Positions 53,300 through 64,000 are shown, numbered from the stretch's first letter. The stretch: DNA of 64,000 bases from Macrothele yani (GCA_039090855.1 CM076999.1:116807072-116871071); one strand, 5' to 3'. Translations and numbers: made by a program. Notes: generated by a model not told the origin, from the letters alone.

Positions 53300-54184
53300 T
53301 AGTAGCCCGTAGGTGCAAGCTCTGGGGAATACGGGGCTGAGGTAGCACTTCCCATCCAATGTCCAGTAATTTTCTTCGAATGACTAAATCTCTATGGGGT
53401 CTTGTCTTGTCATGTTGCAAGATGACGCCTTTGCGATTGACCAATGCTGGACACTTATACTTCAATTTTCCTTTCAGCCTTTCCAACTGTTGGCAGTACA
53501 AGTCAACATTTATTGTTTGGTGAGGTGCAAGGAGCTCCCAGTGGATAACCCCCTTGACATTCCGCCATACACTTAACAAAACCTTTCTCAGATGCAGTCC
53601 TCCTGTGGAGGTTGATGAAGCAGGCTCTCCAACTCAACATACAGTCTTTTGACTCTTTACATTTCTGTAAAGGACCCACTTTTTATCACCCGTAACTAAT
53701 TGTTCCAAGAAAGGTTCATTTCTATGACGCGCGAGCAAAGAAAGACAGGTGGTCATTCTGTCCGATCGATTTCTTGTGTATAGGTCATGTGGTACCCACA
53801 GGTTGAACTTTGTGATAAACCCAAGCGAACGCATTCTTCTTTCTACATTTGTTCTGTGTACAAAAAATATTTCTGATAATTCCTCAACGGTTAGATGTTG
53901 ATCATTTGATATGGCTTAGTTGAGATCCTCTTCAGAAACCTTTGATGGACGTCCAGAACGTGGTTGATTTCTGCAGCTTCTGTTTCCTCCGCGAAATTTC
54001 CGGAACCAACGGTGACATGTGCTTTGGTCTACATCTACAATATCCTAGCCATACATCTCACAAATGTTAAGGCAGGCTTCTGCTTCATTGTTGCCTTTGT
54101 CGAACTCATAAAGCAAACAATGCCATATGTGATCCATATTGCTTAACATGTTAACCCATGTGTGAGTTGTTTAAGAATGAGATG

Positions 54185-57100
54185 CACGAGTATAGTTCAC
54201 TCTATACAGTACCTTTTGTCAGTTTGTTTCTGGGTGATCTGACTGTATAATTCAATACATATATACAGTAATTTTTGCCTGTTTCTGGGTAATCTCACTG
54301 TATAGTTCAATCCATACAGTATTTTTCGTTTGTTTGTTTCTGGGTGATCTGAATGTATAGCTCAATCTATGCAGTACTTTTTATTTGTTTCTTGGTGATC
54401 TGACAGTATAGTTCAATCTATACAGTACTTTCTATTTGTTTGTTTCTGAGTCATCTGACTGTGTATTTCAATCTATTCAGTATTTTTTGTTTGTTTGCTT
54501 ATTTCTGGGTGATCTGACTGTATAGTTCCATCTATACAGTACTTTTCGTTTATTTGTTTCTGGGTCAACTGACTGAATAGTTTAATCTATGCAGTACTTT
54601 TTTTCTGGGTGATCTGACTGTATTGTTCAATATATATAGTACTTTTTGTTTGTTTGTTTCTGGGCCATCTGACTGTATAGTTCCATCTATACAGTACTTT
54701 TCGTTTATTTGTTTCTGGGTCAACTGACTGAATAGTTTAATCTATGCAGTACTTTTTTTTTCTGGGTGATCTGACTGTATTGTTCAATATATATAGTACT
54801 TTTTGTTTGTTTGTTTCTGGGCCATCTGACTGTATAGTTCCATCTATACAGTACGTTTCGTTTATTTGTTTCTGGGTCAACTGACTGAATAGTTTAATCT
54901 ATGCAGTACTTTTTTTTTCTGGGTGATCTGACTGTATTGTTCAATATATATAGTACTTTTTGTTTGTTTGTTTCTGGGCCATCTGACTGTATAGTTCCAT
55001 CTATACAGTACTTTTCGTTTATTTGTTTCTGGGTCAACTGACTGAATAGTTTAATCTATGCAGTACTTTTTTTTTTCTGGGTGATCTGACTGTATTGTTC
55101 AATATATATAGTACTTTTTGTTTGTTTGTTTCTGGGCCATCTGACTGTATAGTTCCATCTATACAGTACTTTTCGTTTATTTGTTTCTGGGTCAACTGAC
55201 TGAATAGTTTAATCTATGCAGTACTTTTTTTTTCTGGGTGATCTGACTGTATTGTTCAATATATATAGTACTTTTTGTTTGTTTGTTTCTGGGCCATCTG
55301 ACTGTATAGTTCCATCAATACAGTACTTTTCGTTTATTTGTTTCTGGGTCAACTGACTGAATAGTTTAATCTATGCAGTACTTTTTTTTTCTGGGTGATC
55401 TGACTGTATTGTTCAATATATATAGTACTTTTTGTTTGTTTGTTTCTGGGCCATCTGACTGTATAGTTCCATCTATACAGTACTTTTCGTTTATTTGTTT
55501 CTGGGTCAACTGACTGAATAGTTTAATCTATGCAGTACTTTTTTTTTCTGGGTGATCTGACTGTATTGTTCAATATATATAGTACTTTTTGTTTGTTTGT
55601 TTCTGGGCCATCTGACTGTATAGTTCCATCTATACAGTACTTTTCGTTTATTTGTTTCTGGGTCAACTGACTGAATAGTTTAATCTATGCAGTACTTTTT
55701 TTTTCTGGGTGATCTGACTGTATTGTTCAATATATATAGTACTTTTTGTTTGTTTGTTTCTGGGCCATCTGACTGTATAGTTCCATCTATACAGTACGTT
55801 TCGTTTATTTGTTTCTGGGTCAACTGACTGAATAGTTTAATCTATGCAGTACTTTTTTTCTGGGTGATCTGACTGTATTGTTCAATATATATAGTACTTT
55901 TTGTTTGTTTGTTTCTGGGCCATCTGACTGTATAGTTCCATCAATACAGTACTTTTCGTTTATTTGTTTCTGGGTCAACTGACTGAATAGTTTAATCTAT
56001 GCAGTACTTTTTTTTTCTGGGTGATCTGACTGTATTGTTCAATATATATAGTACTTTTTGTTTGTTTGTTTCTGGGCCATCTGACTGTATAGTTCCATCT
56101 ATACAGTACTTTTCGTTTATTTGTTTCTGGGTCAACTGACTGAATAGTTTAATCTATGCAGTACTTTTTTTCTGGGTGATCTGACTGTATTGTTCAATAT
56201 ATATAGTACTTTTTGTTTGTTTGTTTCTGGGCCATCTGACTGTATAGTTCCATCTATACAGTACGTTTCGTTTATTTGTTTCTGGGTCAACTGACTGAAT
56301 AGTTTAATCTATGCAGTACTTTTTTTTTCTGGGTGATCTGACTGTATTGTTCAATATATATAGTACTTTTTGTTTGTTTGTTTCTGGGCCATCTGACTGC
56401 ATAGTTCCATCTATACAGTACTTTTCGTTTATTTGTTTCTGGGTCAACTGACTGAATAGTTTAATCTATGCAGTACTTTTTTTCTGGGTGATCTGACTGT
56501 ATTGTTCAATATATATAGTACTTTTTGTTTGTTTGTTTCTGGGCCATCTGACTGTATAGTTCCATCTATACAGTACTTTTCGTTTATTTGTTTCTGGGTC
56601 ATCTGACTGAATAGTTTAATCTATGCAGTACTTTTTTTTCTGGGTGATCTGACTGTATTGTTTAATATATATAGTACTTTTTGTTTGTTTGTTTCTGGGC
56701 CATCTGACTGTATAGTTCCATCTATACAGTACGTTTCGTTTATTTGTTTCTGGGTCAACTGACTGAATAGTTTAATCTATGCAGTACTTTTTTTCTGGGT
56801 GATCTGACTGTATTGTTCAATATATATAGTACTTTTTGTTTGTTTGTTTCTGGGCCATCTGACTGCATAGTTCCATCTATACAGTACTTTTCGTTTATTT
56901 GTTTCTGGGTCAACTGACTGAATAGTTTAATCTATGCAGTACTTTTTTTTTCTGGGTGATCTGACTGTATTGTTCAATATATATAGTACATTTTGTTTGT
57001 TTGTTTCTGGGCCATCTGACTGTATAGTTCCATCTATACAGTACTTTTCGTTTATTTGTTTCTGGGTCAACTGACTGAATAGTTTAATCTATGCAGTACT

Positions 57101-57890
57101 TTTTTTTTCTGGGTGATCTGACTGTATTGTTCAATATATATAGTACTTTTTGTTTGTTTGTTTCTGGGCCATCTGACTGTATAGTTCCATCTATACAGTA
57201 CTTTTCGTTTATTTGTTTCTGGGTCAACTGACTGAATAGTTTAATCTATGCAGTACTTTTTTTCTGGGTGATCTGACTGTATTGTTCAATATATATAGTA
57301 CTTTTTGTTTGTTTGTTTCTGGGCCATCTGACTGTATAGTTCCATCTATACAGTACTTTTCGTTTATTTGTTTCTGGGTCAACTGACTGAATAGTTTAAT
57401 CTATGCAGTACTTTTTTTTTCTGGGTGATCTGACTGTATTGTTCAATATATATAGTACTTTTTGTTTGTTTGTTTCTGGGTCATCTGACTGTATAGTTCC
57501 ATCTATACAGCTGGGTCAACTGACTGAATAGTTTAATCTATGCAGTACTTTTTTTTTCTGGGTGATCTGACTGTATTGTTCAATATATATAGTACTTTTT
57601 GTTTGTTTGTTTCTGGGCCATCTGACTGTATAGTTCCATCTATACAGTACTTTTCGTTTATTTGTTTCTGGGTCATCTGACTACGTAGTTCATCTATTCA
57701 GTACTTTTTGTTTGTTTGTTTCTGGGCCATCTGACTGTATAGTTCAATCTATACATAACGTTTTGCTTGTTTGTTTGTTTTTGGGTCAATTGACTGTATA
57801 GTTCAATCTATACAGTAGCTTTTGTTTGTTTGTTTTTGGGTCAATTGACTATATAGTTAAATTTATACAGTAGCTTTTGTTTGTTTGTTT
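54185..57890. repeat. Satellite array with three-monomer higher-order repeat
   Basis: Monomers of about 48-57 bp contain TTTCTGGGTGATCTGACTGT, then ATAGTTCAATCTATACAGTA and CTTTTTGTTTG. From about 54550 to 57660 three monomer types alternate (ATTGTTCAATATATATAGTA; ATAGTTCCATCTATACAGTA; ATAGTTTAATCTATGCAGTA), giving a unit of about 156 bp in about 20 copies. The edges (54185-54550 and 57660-57890) are single, diverged monomers. There is no coding content. Confidence 0.97.
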
Positions 57891-58075
57891 TGGGGTTTGG
57901 CTACTACCGTGGACAATTCGTGTGGCTATAAGTAGTGGCCCGTTCCTAATTTCGGGTAACTTGTGCCAGGGAGAGGACAAATCCAACGTTTTTGTCCAAG
58001 CACACCACCCATGCCTCCTGCAGGTCTCGCAGCGGGCCTGACTCGGACGAATGGACAGAAGCCTGCGCGGCAGCC
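57890..58075 (-). mobile_element. Strongly diverged relative of the SINE
   Basis: The body words ACTACCGTGGACAATTCGTG, GGCTATAAGTAGTGGCCCGT, CCTAATTTCGGGTAACTTGT and GCCAGGGAGAGGAC follow the SINE body order. The head near 58010-58070 (CTGACTCGGACGAATGGACA) is only partly alike. It adjoins the satellite edge. Confidence 0.7.
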
Positions 58076-58774
58076 ATTTCTGCAATATACATATTCGGTT
58101 TAGATAACAATAGGTTTGCCTACAGAACACAGTTTTTCCTTCTTTTGCAAACCTTATCATCTGAAGAAATGTATTTATCCCAGACTTTCTTTCTATCTAA
58201 GCACGAAAAGTGCCTTAAAAGAGCTAAGCTTAGAAAAATAGTGCTTTAGCGCTGCTAAGGCTCACTAAGCCCCTTCTACATCAGTGACCATACCGGAGAG
58301 AAATCCCTCAGCTTTGCTCAGTTCCTGCTCAGTATGAATCACAATAAAGGGCTGTTGAAACCAGTGGCGCGTCGCTGGGGGAGGGTCCCAACGAGTCCGC
58401 ACCCCCCCCCCTTAAAAATATAATAGCAATGACCCTAAGATATTATGCTAAGGTACGTCGCATAAATATAGAGACAGTCTACTTTGCACCGTGAACGCAA
58501 TGCGAATATAGGTAGGAAGCTGAAGTGGTACCTAATTAGGCATAACCCTATACAACAAAAGTTTCGATCCGTCGAGATGACCGGATTTGTGAAAACAACA
58601 CCACAAAGTGAAAGAGTGTAATTTTAGGTGTCTTATAAATATAAAGACAACTATGTAAAGTAGCCACATGCAAATAAGATGTAAAAATTAGTATGTTGTA
58701 CGCACGTGCATGGGCCGTAATTCCGTCCAGCCTACAAAAGACAGCGGACTTGCCGTCAGACATTCATTTGCCGA

Positions 58775-59751
58775 AATGCCACGCAACAGTCAACTTTCTG
58801 GTGAGGAGGTGCAGAAGTCTGCCTGTAACAAAAATTTGTAAAGCCATGGGGAGGAGTAGGGCAGCCATTTATAAGACTTTATGCGTTAACTGCCATAAAA
58901 CGGCCTGGAAGGCCTCGAATAACATCCAAACGAGATGAACGTGCCATCATGCCTTTAGTTTCATCCCAAAGTTTATTTCTACGTCAAGTTTCTCGGACTG
59001 TTGGTGTCACCGTCTTAAAGGACACAGTTCATCGACGAATCAAGGAAAGTCGCAACATTGTGCTCCGTAAAATGCGCCGTCTGCCACATCTCACGCGGCA
59101 CCATAAGGAAGCTAGATTGTTATGAGCAAGCAGCCACATGCACTGGACGGACGAGTGGATCACAACTATTTTCTCCGATGAGAAAAAGTTCAACCTGGAC
59201 GGCCCTGACGGTTGGAACTGCTATTGGCATAATTTACGACGCGAGCCACGCACCTTCTTCAGCAGGCAGAAAGGAGGGGATCTGTGATGTTCTGGGGAGC
59301 TTTTGCGTTCAATGGAATAACGGATATCACTTTCCTGCAAGGCAGGCAAAACTCCGAAACGTATCAGGACATACTCAGCAGCCACCTTCTACAGTTTGCC
59401 GAAACTCTAGCTGGTGTTGATTATCTGTTTCAGCAAGACAACGCCTCTATCCATCGGTCTGCATCAACGAAAAGCTGGTTTAACACTCATCATGTGACCG
59501 TAATGGATTGGCCAACACTCAGTCTAGATCTGAACCCTATCGAGAACCTCTGGGGTGTTCTCGCTCGTGATGTGTATGCGAATGGACGGCAGTTCTCAAG
59601 TGTGATGGCATTGAAAGAGCAGATTGAACGAAACTGGTACGCATTCCGTCTAGAACACTTTCATCACTTGGTGGACAGCATGCCCAATCGGGTTTTCAGT
59701 GTTATTCGGAACAACGGCTCCACTATTCGTACCGGTGGTGCTCATAACTAG
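58775..59751 (+). pseudogene. Tc3-like transposase, broken N-terminus
   Basis: The N-terminal part (MPRNSQLSGEEVQ, then an HTH relic in mixed frames) is eroded. From about 59130 the text resembles Tc3 transposases: WTDEWITTIFSDEKKFNLDG (first Asp), PDGWNCYWHNLRREPRTFFS, then from 59284 MFWGAFAFNGITDITFLQGR, YLFQQDNASIHRSASTKSWF (second Asp), LSLDLNPIENLWGVLARDVY (Glu) and MPNRVFSVIRNNG to a stop at 59749-59751. The last 155 residues are open. One frame change at about 59270 and N-terminal stops inactivate it. Confidence 0.9.
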
Positions 59752-59769
59752 TAAGTCTTTATATTTTTG

Positions 59770-60598
59770 AGACAGCGTATTTCTGTTTTTTTCTTGTACT
59801 TGGCGTTGGGATTGTTATGTTTCCGTCAAACTATTGTGCAGCTGCGTGTCCTATGCTATTTTTCTATAAATATGAGGTGTACATTTCAGCTCGTCGTTGT
59901 TTCTTTTTTATTCGAGAATTTGTTCTGTCTCTATATTTATGCCACGCACTATTTTGCAAAAATAATACATATTTAATTCATGTATACTGTATTGCATGCA
60001 CACGCATGATATATTCTTTATATTAAGAAAAGAATAGTTAAAGCATTCTTTCAGTCCTTCTTGAGAGGAGTTCTTCCTAGAAAAACATGAGCTTCAGCTA
60101 GGATCTGAGTGTTTGTTCTACGTCTACGGAGCGGTAGGTGTGGGAGTGGGTTAGTGACTTTCGTGGTATCTTAGTTCTGCTGTTGCCTTAATCGGTCGTG
60201 GAGTAGGTGGTAAGGGATGTGTAACGCTGTTGATACATCTGCTCGCGGTAAAAGAGCCTGTGACTTTGGCTGCGGTGATCTCTGATCCTTCGCTCTTCTG
60301 ACAGAGTTACTTCAGGTTCCTAATGGCTACCCAGAAATTTTCTTGTTTTCATCAAAAACATAGGATAGACCGACGGACGGACAGACAAACAAAGTGCAAA
60401 CATGGTGTGACAGTTATGTGCAGTCCGTAAAAAACCATCCACAGAATTTCAAATCTGTCTCCAACGGTTAGCAAGATATTTATCAAAAACAGGCGGGCGT
60501 ACAGACGGACGGACAAAAAAGTGCTAACATGGTGTTAGGTGTAAAAGTTGTTTTCTGACCTTAAAGTCATCCCGCAAATTTCAAGTCTCCGACCAAGG
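59770..60598. other. No gene; two phrases with GACGGACGGACA
   Basis: Two similar stretches near 60340 and 60480 share ATCAAAAAC, then GACGGACGGACA, then GTGCTAACATGGTGT. They may be a diverged tandem pair of about 130 bp. Confidence 0.45.
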
Positions 60599-60606
60599 AG
60601 GTTCAA

Positions 60607-61554
60607 CAGTAGCGGATTTCTAATTAGGCACACTCCCAGGGCCCCAGAGTTTGAGGGGGCCCGGTATAATTGGATTGCCAGTATCGTTTTCGTTTTCACA
60701 GACTGAAATAAAAAATTTAGACCTTTTTAATTTTCCGATGAAAATAATAAGAAAAAATGCTTTCAAGAAACTCTTCACATTCTCGCTTTCCTGCAGTGAC
60801 TGATGGCGACTTTAGATCTTTTGGGGGCCATAGGCGCTAAAAGGTTCACCCCCTCCCCTTCTTATCGACTCAGAAATCTTCATCCGTCAGATTAACAAAA
60901 AAAAAAGGGAGGGGTGCAGTCAAGAAAAATATTTTTATGCTTCTTAAAATGCCATTCTATCTTCTTATTATTAAAACGTTCTGTAAGAAACAGTGCTAGT
61001 GTAATCATTTTGTCTGTCCGTGAACATGGAACTTTTTGTTTTTAGAGATATTTCAAAAAAAAATTTTTGAGGCTGATAGGAAATCAAAGGTTATTAAGTT
61101 TGACACTTTAAATGTCCATATTCTTCATGAATTTACTGCTAAGTGAAGGAACAGTTAGGCCTAATCTGAGAGGCTAAAAAATAATTTTTTCCTTTAAGTT
61201 GAATAGTTTCTTCACAACAGAACTTTAATTATTTGAATTTTCGACTGGACAGCTCTTAGCGGTATTTAAAGTGTCGAACTTCTTTGGATTTCCTATCAGA
61301 CGCAATTTTTTTTTTTTTTGAAATATCTCTAAAAACAAAAAGTTCGATGTGCACGGCCGGACAAAGGGATAACACTAACACTGTTTCTTACAAAACGTTC
61401 TAATAATAGGAAGATAGAATGGAATTTAAAAAAGCGTAAACACTTTTTCTCGACTTTATTCATTTCTTTTTCTTTTTTTTTTTTTGCTAATCTGACGGGA
61501 GTTTCCCTGAATCTTTTAGCACCTAGGGCCACTAAAGATCTAAAGTCGCCTCTG
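60607..61554. mobile_element. hAT fold-back element (MITE)
   Basis: The ends CAGTAGCGGATTTC and the complement of AAAGTCGCCTCTG are flanked by exact 8-bp AGGTTCAA (60599-60606 and 61555-61562). Inside, 60798-61120 and 61245-61552 are imperfect inverted repeats of over 300 bp around a 125-bp centre. No coding frame. Confidence 0.9.
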
Positions 61555-61622
61555 AGGTTCAACAAAGTATTAGGTAAGTGTCCAATCCATTATAAATTAT
61601 TTCTGGTGTCAGTATTTATGTA

Positions 61623-62553
61623 CAATGAAGAGCAATTGAATTAGAGATACCTGTCTAGTAACATGTAGCACCTTTCTCCCTGATGACGGCGGCGATTCGT
61701 CACGGCATGGACTCTACAAGACACCGGAAGCGTTGGAAAGCCATACGGATCCACGACCCCTGAACAAGCTCCCACAGTTCACGAAGATTTGATGGAGGGG
61801 GTCAGAGCCTCGAACATCTCTCTCGATGGCATCCCAGATGTGCTCGATGGGATTAAGGTCAGGTGACCTAGCTGGCCAAGGAAGCGAAGTCACGTCGGTG
61901 GAGTGTTCATCCAACCATTCGGATACAATTCGGGAGCGATGACACGGTGCATTGTCTTGTTGCAGGAAGAGGTTCCCAGTGGGATGTTGAAGACGCACAA
62001 ACGGGAGCAAATGGTCTTCCAGGATATCCCGGTAACGTTGACCTGTGAGGGACGATGGCTTCTGTACACCATACCGAGGAGATGGTTCTGGATGGTGTGA
62101 CTGTTTACACGTTTTTGTGCACCAGCGTTAAATTGCCGAGTGATTTCTTGCACTGTGGCCCCTCTATCCTCTGTTACAATGCGAGCTAGCCGACGATGAC
62201 CGTGCTCATCCACACGCTGTTGTCCACGGCAGTTGGCCCTTGCAGGTATGGTTTTACGGGATTCGATGTACTCACCGTGCTCCCGTGACACAGTGGTTCG
62301 TGAAAATCATAGTGTCTGCACGACTTCCGAGATGGAGTGACTCATTTGTCGGGCCCCGACAAATTTGCCCACGATCAAATGCGCTTAGATCCTTCGTCTT
62401 ACCCATATTGCGTCCGACTCTTACTGATTCCCGTTGCATCACTCCTTATATTGTCGGATCGCTGCATATGTCATGTCGTTTCCGTTTACAGGACCGCCCA
62501 CAGCGCCACATTTGCATAACGCCAGCTGTCTCTAATTCAATTGCTCTTCAGTG
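61623..62553 (-). mobile_element. Tc1-type element (copy 2), internally deleted
   Basis: Inverted repeats CAATGAAGAGCAATTGAATT and the complement of AATTCAATTGCTCTTCAGTG; TA next to both ends. The same family as 1460-2872, in the opposite orientation, but about 300 bp shorter inside. Confidence 0.93.
61714..62400 (-). pseudogene. Tc1 transposase copy 2, first catalytic region deleted
   Basis: On the minus strand the HTH part reads YIESRKTIPARANCRGQQRV and EITRQFNAGAQKRVNSHTIQ. It then goes directly to the region around DILEDHLLPFVRLQHPTG-like text, FLQQDNAPCHRSRIVSEWLD (second Asp) and ARSPDLNPIEHIWDAIERDV (Glu). The WTDESRF block present in copy 1 is absent. Where copy 1 has the TGA stop, this copy keeps an Arg codon after ERDV. 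Confidence 0.92.
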
Positions 62554-62568
62554 TATATAAATTTGATA

Positions 62569-62591
62569 CACACACACACACACACGCGCAC
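62569..62591. repeat. (CA)n microsatellite
   Basis: About ten CA/CG units. Confidence 0.9.
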
Positions 62592-62741
62592 GCTCATATT
62601 CTCTACAAGAAGATGCTTTCTGGACCCCCTGTTGTCAAAATCCTGGGATTGCCACTGGTTCAAGCATGCGGTTCATCCATAGCGGACGGTATTTGACCAG
62701 GTGTACAGGCTATAACGAAGTAAATTTCTCCGTCATTTTTG

Positions 62742-62813
62742 GTCTACGCAGGGATTCGAACCCGAGGCCGCTTATTCCGGAACAAGTCGCTCTACCAACT
62801 GAGCTATGCAGAC
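62742..62813 (-). tRNA. tRNA-Arg(CCG)-like, copy 1
   Basis: The minus strand begins GTCTGCATAGCTCAGTTGGT and ends GGTTCGAATCCCTGCGTAGAC. The D arm GCTC/GAGC and T arm are good and the loop has CCG. The anticodon stem (ACTTG/ATAAG) pairs poorly, so it may be a pseudogene or a retroposon head. Confidence 0.5.
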
Positions 62814-63163
62814 GTTTTATTCTGATTCCTATCTGCCTTTATGTCGTGTGCGTCCTACTGGTAGGTACGTCACATCCCCCCCGAAAGAGGGCCGGGGGCA
62901 TGACCCACGGGTCAGCCGTGACCATGAATCGTTGCAGGCAGCCATCCACTGTAGAACGTGCACTTGAGAACTCCCAGTCAATCTGCTGTGTGGAATGCAA
63001 CATCACACATTTTTATTTTTCGAAGCGCTGGAGAAGGAATTCTCTGATTTTTCCTGTCTCGCGGTGTGGAAATAACATCACACCAATGCGAGATTTTGAA
63101 CGGCCGGGTCATCCGGATAGTTCGGGCGCCATTATAACGAAGTAAATTTCTCCGTCATTTTTG

Positions 63164-63235
63164 GTCTACGCCGGGATTCGAACCCGAGGCCGCTTATTCC
63201 GGAACAAGTCGCTCTACCAACTGAGCTACGCAGAC
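63164..63235 (-). tRNA. tRNA-Arg(CCG)-like, copy 2
   Basis: As copy 1, but the acceptor stem is fully paired (GTCTGCG with CGTAGAC, one G-U) and the T stem is intact. The anticodon stem is still weak. Flanks are shared with copy 1 over about 160 bp (roughly 62710-62872 and 63131-63295). Confidence 0.55.
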
Positions 63236-63295
63236 GTTTTATTCTGATTCCTATCTGCCTTTATGTCGTGTGCGTCCTACTGGCAGGTACGTCAC

Positions 63296-63560
63296 AAGGC
63301 AGCTATGCACATTACCGAATCCACACGGACTATTAAGCGCAGATTGCTTGGAGCAGGTTTGCGCTCTCATCCCTCATCGCGGCGAATGCTACTCACCGCA
63401 GCACATCGCCGCACAAAGTTGCATGCTGCAGCCCTACCAGACATGCGAGCTGAGATCAGCAGCCAATTACATGCGACTGAAGTTCATAGCCCGCTGGAAA
63501 GAAGAGGCCCTGAAACGATTTAGTCATGTACCCAAAAGGGTCTCAGCTTCTCTGCTCTGA
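63296..63560 (+). pseudogene. Possible Tc1 HTH fragment
   Basis: The text TESTRTIKRRLLGAGLRSHP followed by MLLTAAHRRTKLHAAA resembles the second helix-turn-helix and linker of Tc1 transposases (R-T-I-R-R-R-L-x-x-x-G-L then LTAAHR). The catalytic core does not follow. Confidence 0.45.
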
Positions 63561-63885
63561 ACTGCACATGAAGTCGTGAACGCCATTAGTCCGTTAGTAT
63601 GTAGCCTAGCTGTGAAGTTGTTCATCTTTTATTACTGTTATTCATTATTGCGATTTTTTTTCCAGAGAGAAACGAATTAACATTCGTAATAACATATAAT
63701 GTTCATTTACCACTGCAACAGAAGAAAATGTTAGAGCGTTTTGAAAAAAAAAAAAAAAAAAAAGGATTATTTACTTCTCAATGCTGGTTTCTGCTTTTAC
63801 TGATATACAGGTAAGATTTCTTTTCTGTCATAAGTAACATAGCGTGCAAAGTTTAGTTATTTATATATACATTGAAAAAATTTGT
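63561..63885. other. No gene seen
   Basis: AT-rich with an A-run at about 63744-63762. Confidence 0.5.
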
Positions 63886-64000
63886 GCCGCCCCGGTGGCG
63901 CAGTGGTCTAAGCGATGGCTTCTGATCATTCGTCCGAAAGGGGTCGGGGTTCGAATGCCGGTGAGGCATGGATGTTGTGTTTGTCTTACGGCACTGGCTC
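63886..64000 (+). mobile_element. tRNA-derived SINE, cut by the window end
   Basis: Starts GCCGCCCCGGTGGCGCAGTG and runs through the head into the body (TCTTACGGCACTGGCTC) at the last base. The B box has GGTTCGAATGCC. Confidence 0.95.

Larger units (their letters stand above)
51650..54150 (-). pseudogene. Mariner transposase split by a Tc1 element
   Basis: The minus-strand N-terminus at about 54140-53970 reads MDHIWHCLLYEFDKGNNEAE and FRKFRGGNRSCRNQPRSGRP. The middle reads MRSLGFITKFNLWVPHDLYT and LVTGDKKWVLYRNVK (first Asp, 53680). Then come MLSVWRNVKGVIHWELLAPH, VILQHDKTRPHRDLVIRRKL (second Asp) and ILPQPRIPQ-like text at 53310. The C-terminus (EELYKRGVQSLPVKW) lies beyond the insertion at 51700-51800. 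HDKTRPH replaces HDNARPH. Frame changes and stops are present. Confidence 0.85.
58362..62657. mobile_element. Possible hAT-like composite
   Basis: The left end CAGTGGCGCGTCGCTGGGGG and right end complement CAGTGGCAATCCCAGGATT are flanked by GTTGAAAC (58354-58361) and GTTCAAGC (62658-62665), six of eight positions alike. It includes a Tc3-like element, a hAT fold-back element and a Tc1. The short ends could also be chance. Confidence 0.35.

Noticed and set aside
1..64000. CRISPR arrays, phage or bacterial defence systems
   Set aside because: The tandem repeats have no unique spacers of constant length and the content is eukaryotic throughout.

Overview
The window looks like an intergenic or intronic stretch of a repeat-rich metazoan genome, most likely an arthropod and possibly a chelicerate. 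This is an inference from content: many mariner and Tc1 relics, hAT and piggyBac fragments, a Penelope-like element (PLE), one very abundant tRNA-derived SINE family, a nuclear IMMP1-type mitochondrial protease gene with a 5' intron, and AT-rich DNA with long homopolymers. No bacterial operon, phage or CRISPR structure is present. Only one convincing host protein gene was found (IMMP1L-like, 23812-24282, minus strand). One further possible host exon lies at about 20513-20990.

Layout. 1-840 is GC-rich and only possibly LTR-derived. 1460-5885 holds a Tc1 element and a mariner, both cut by SINEs, then a LINE reverse-transcriptase relic. 5886-12450 is AT-rich and carries fragments of mariner, Tc1, THAP and piggyBac. 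12456-15043 is a PLE with an open but mutated RT/GIY-YIG frame and a scrambled tail. 15127-20018 holds four mariner/Tc1-type elements, one nested in another. 20400-27025 holds a possible exon, two hAT-like non-autonomous elements, IMMP1L and a head-to-head pair of PLE C-termini. 27593-32752 holds two copies of a transposon whose transposase family I cannot name; one copy has inverted repeats of about 430 bp. 35075-42790 is a deeply nested stack: a mariner holding a MITE and a long-inverted-repeat element that itself holds a hAT with a tRNA-like insert. 43277-47493 has two more Tc1 elements and SINEs inside a hAT-like frame.

48240-50110 is a cluster of tRNA-Arg(CCT)-like units. In one of them the 5' part of the tRNA has expanded into a 42-bp minisatellite of 23 units. 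50466-54150 has Tc1 and mariner elements, one nested. 54185-57890 is a satellite whose core is a three-monomer higher-order repeat of about 156 bp. 57890-64000 has an old SINE relative, a Tc3-like element, a hAT fold-back element with a perfect 8-bp target duplication, a second copy of the first Tc1 family, duplicated tRNA-Arg-like units and a last SINE.

The elements do not form a pathway. Their value is historical, because target-site duplications and interruptions give a relative order of insertions. The SINE (about 225 bp) has an RNA polymerase III tRNA head, a body and a poly-A tail. It is present in about 17 copies, often inserted in older DNA transposons. Almost every transposase frame is broken. 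The IMMP1L frame is intact.
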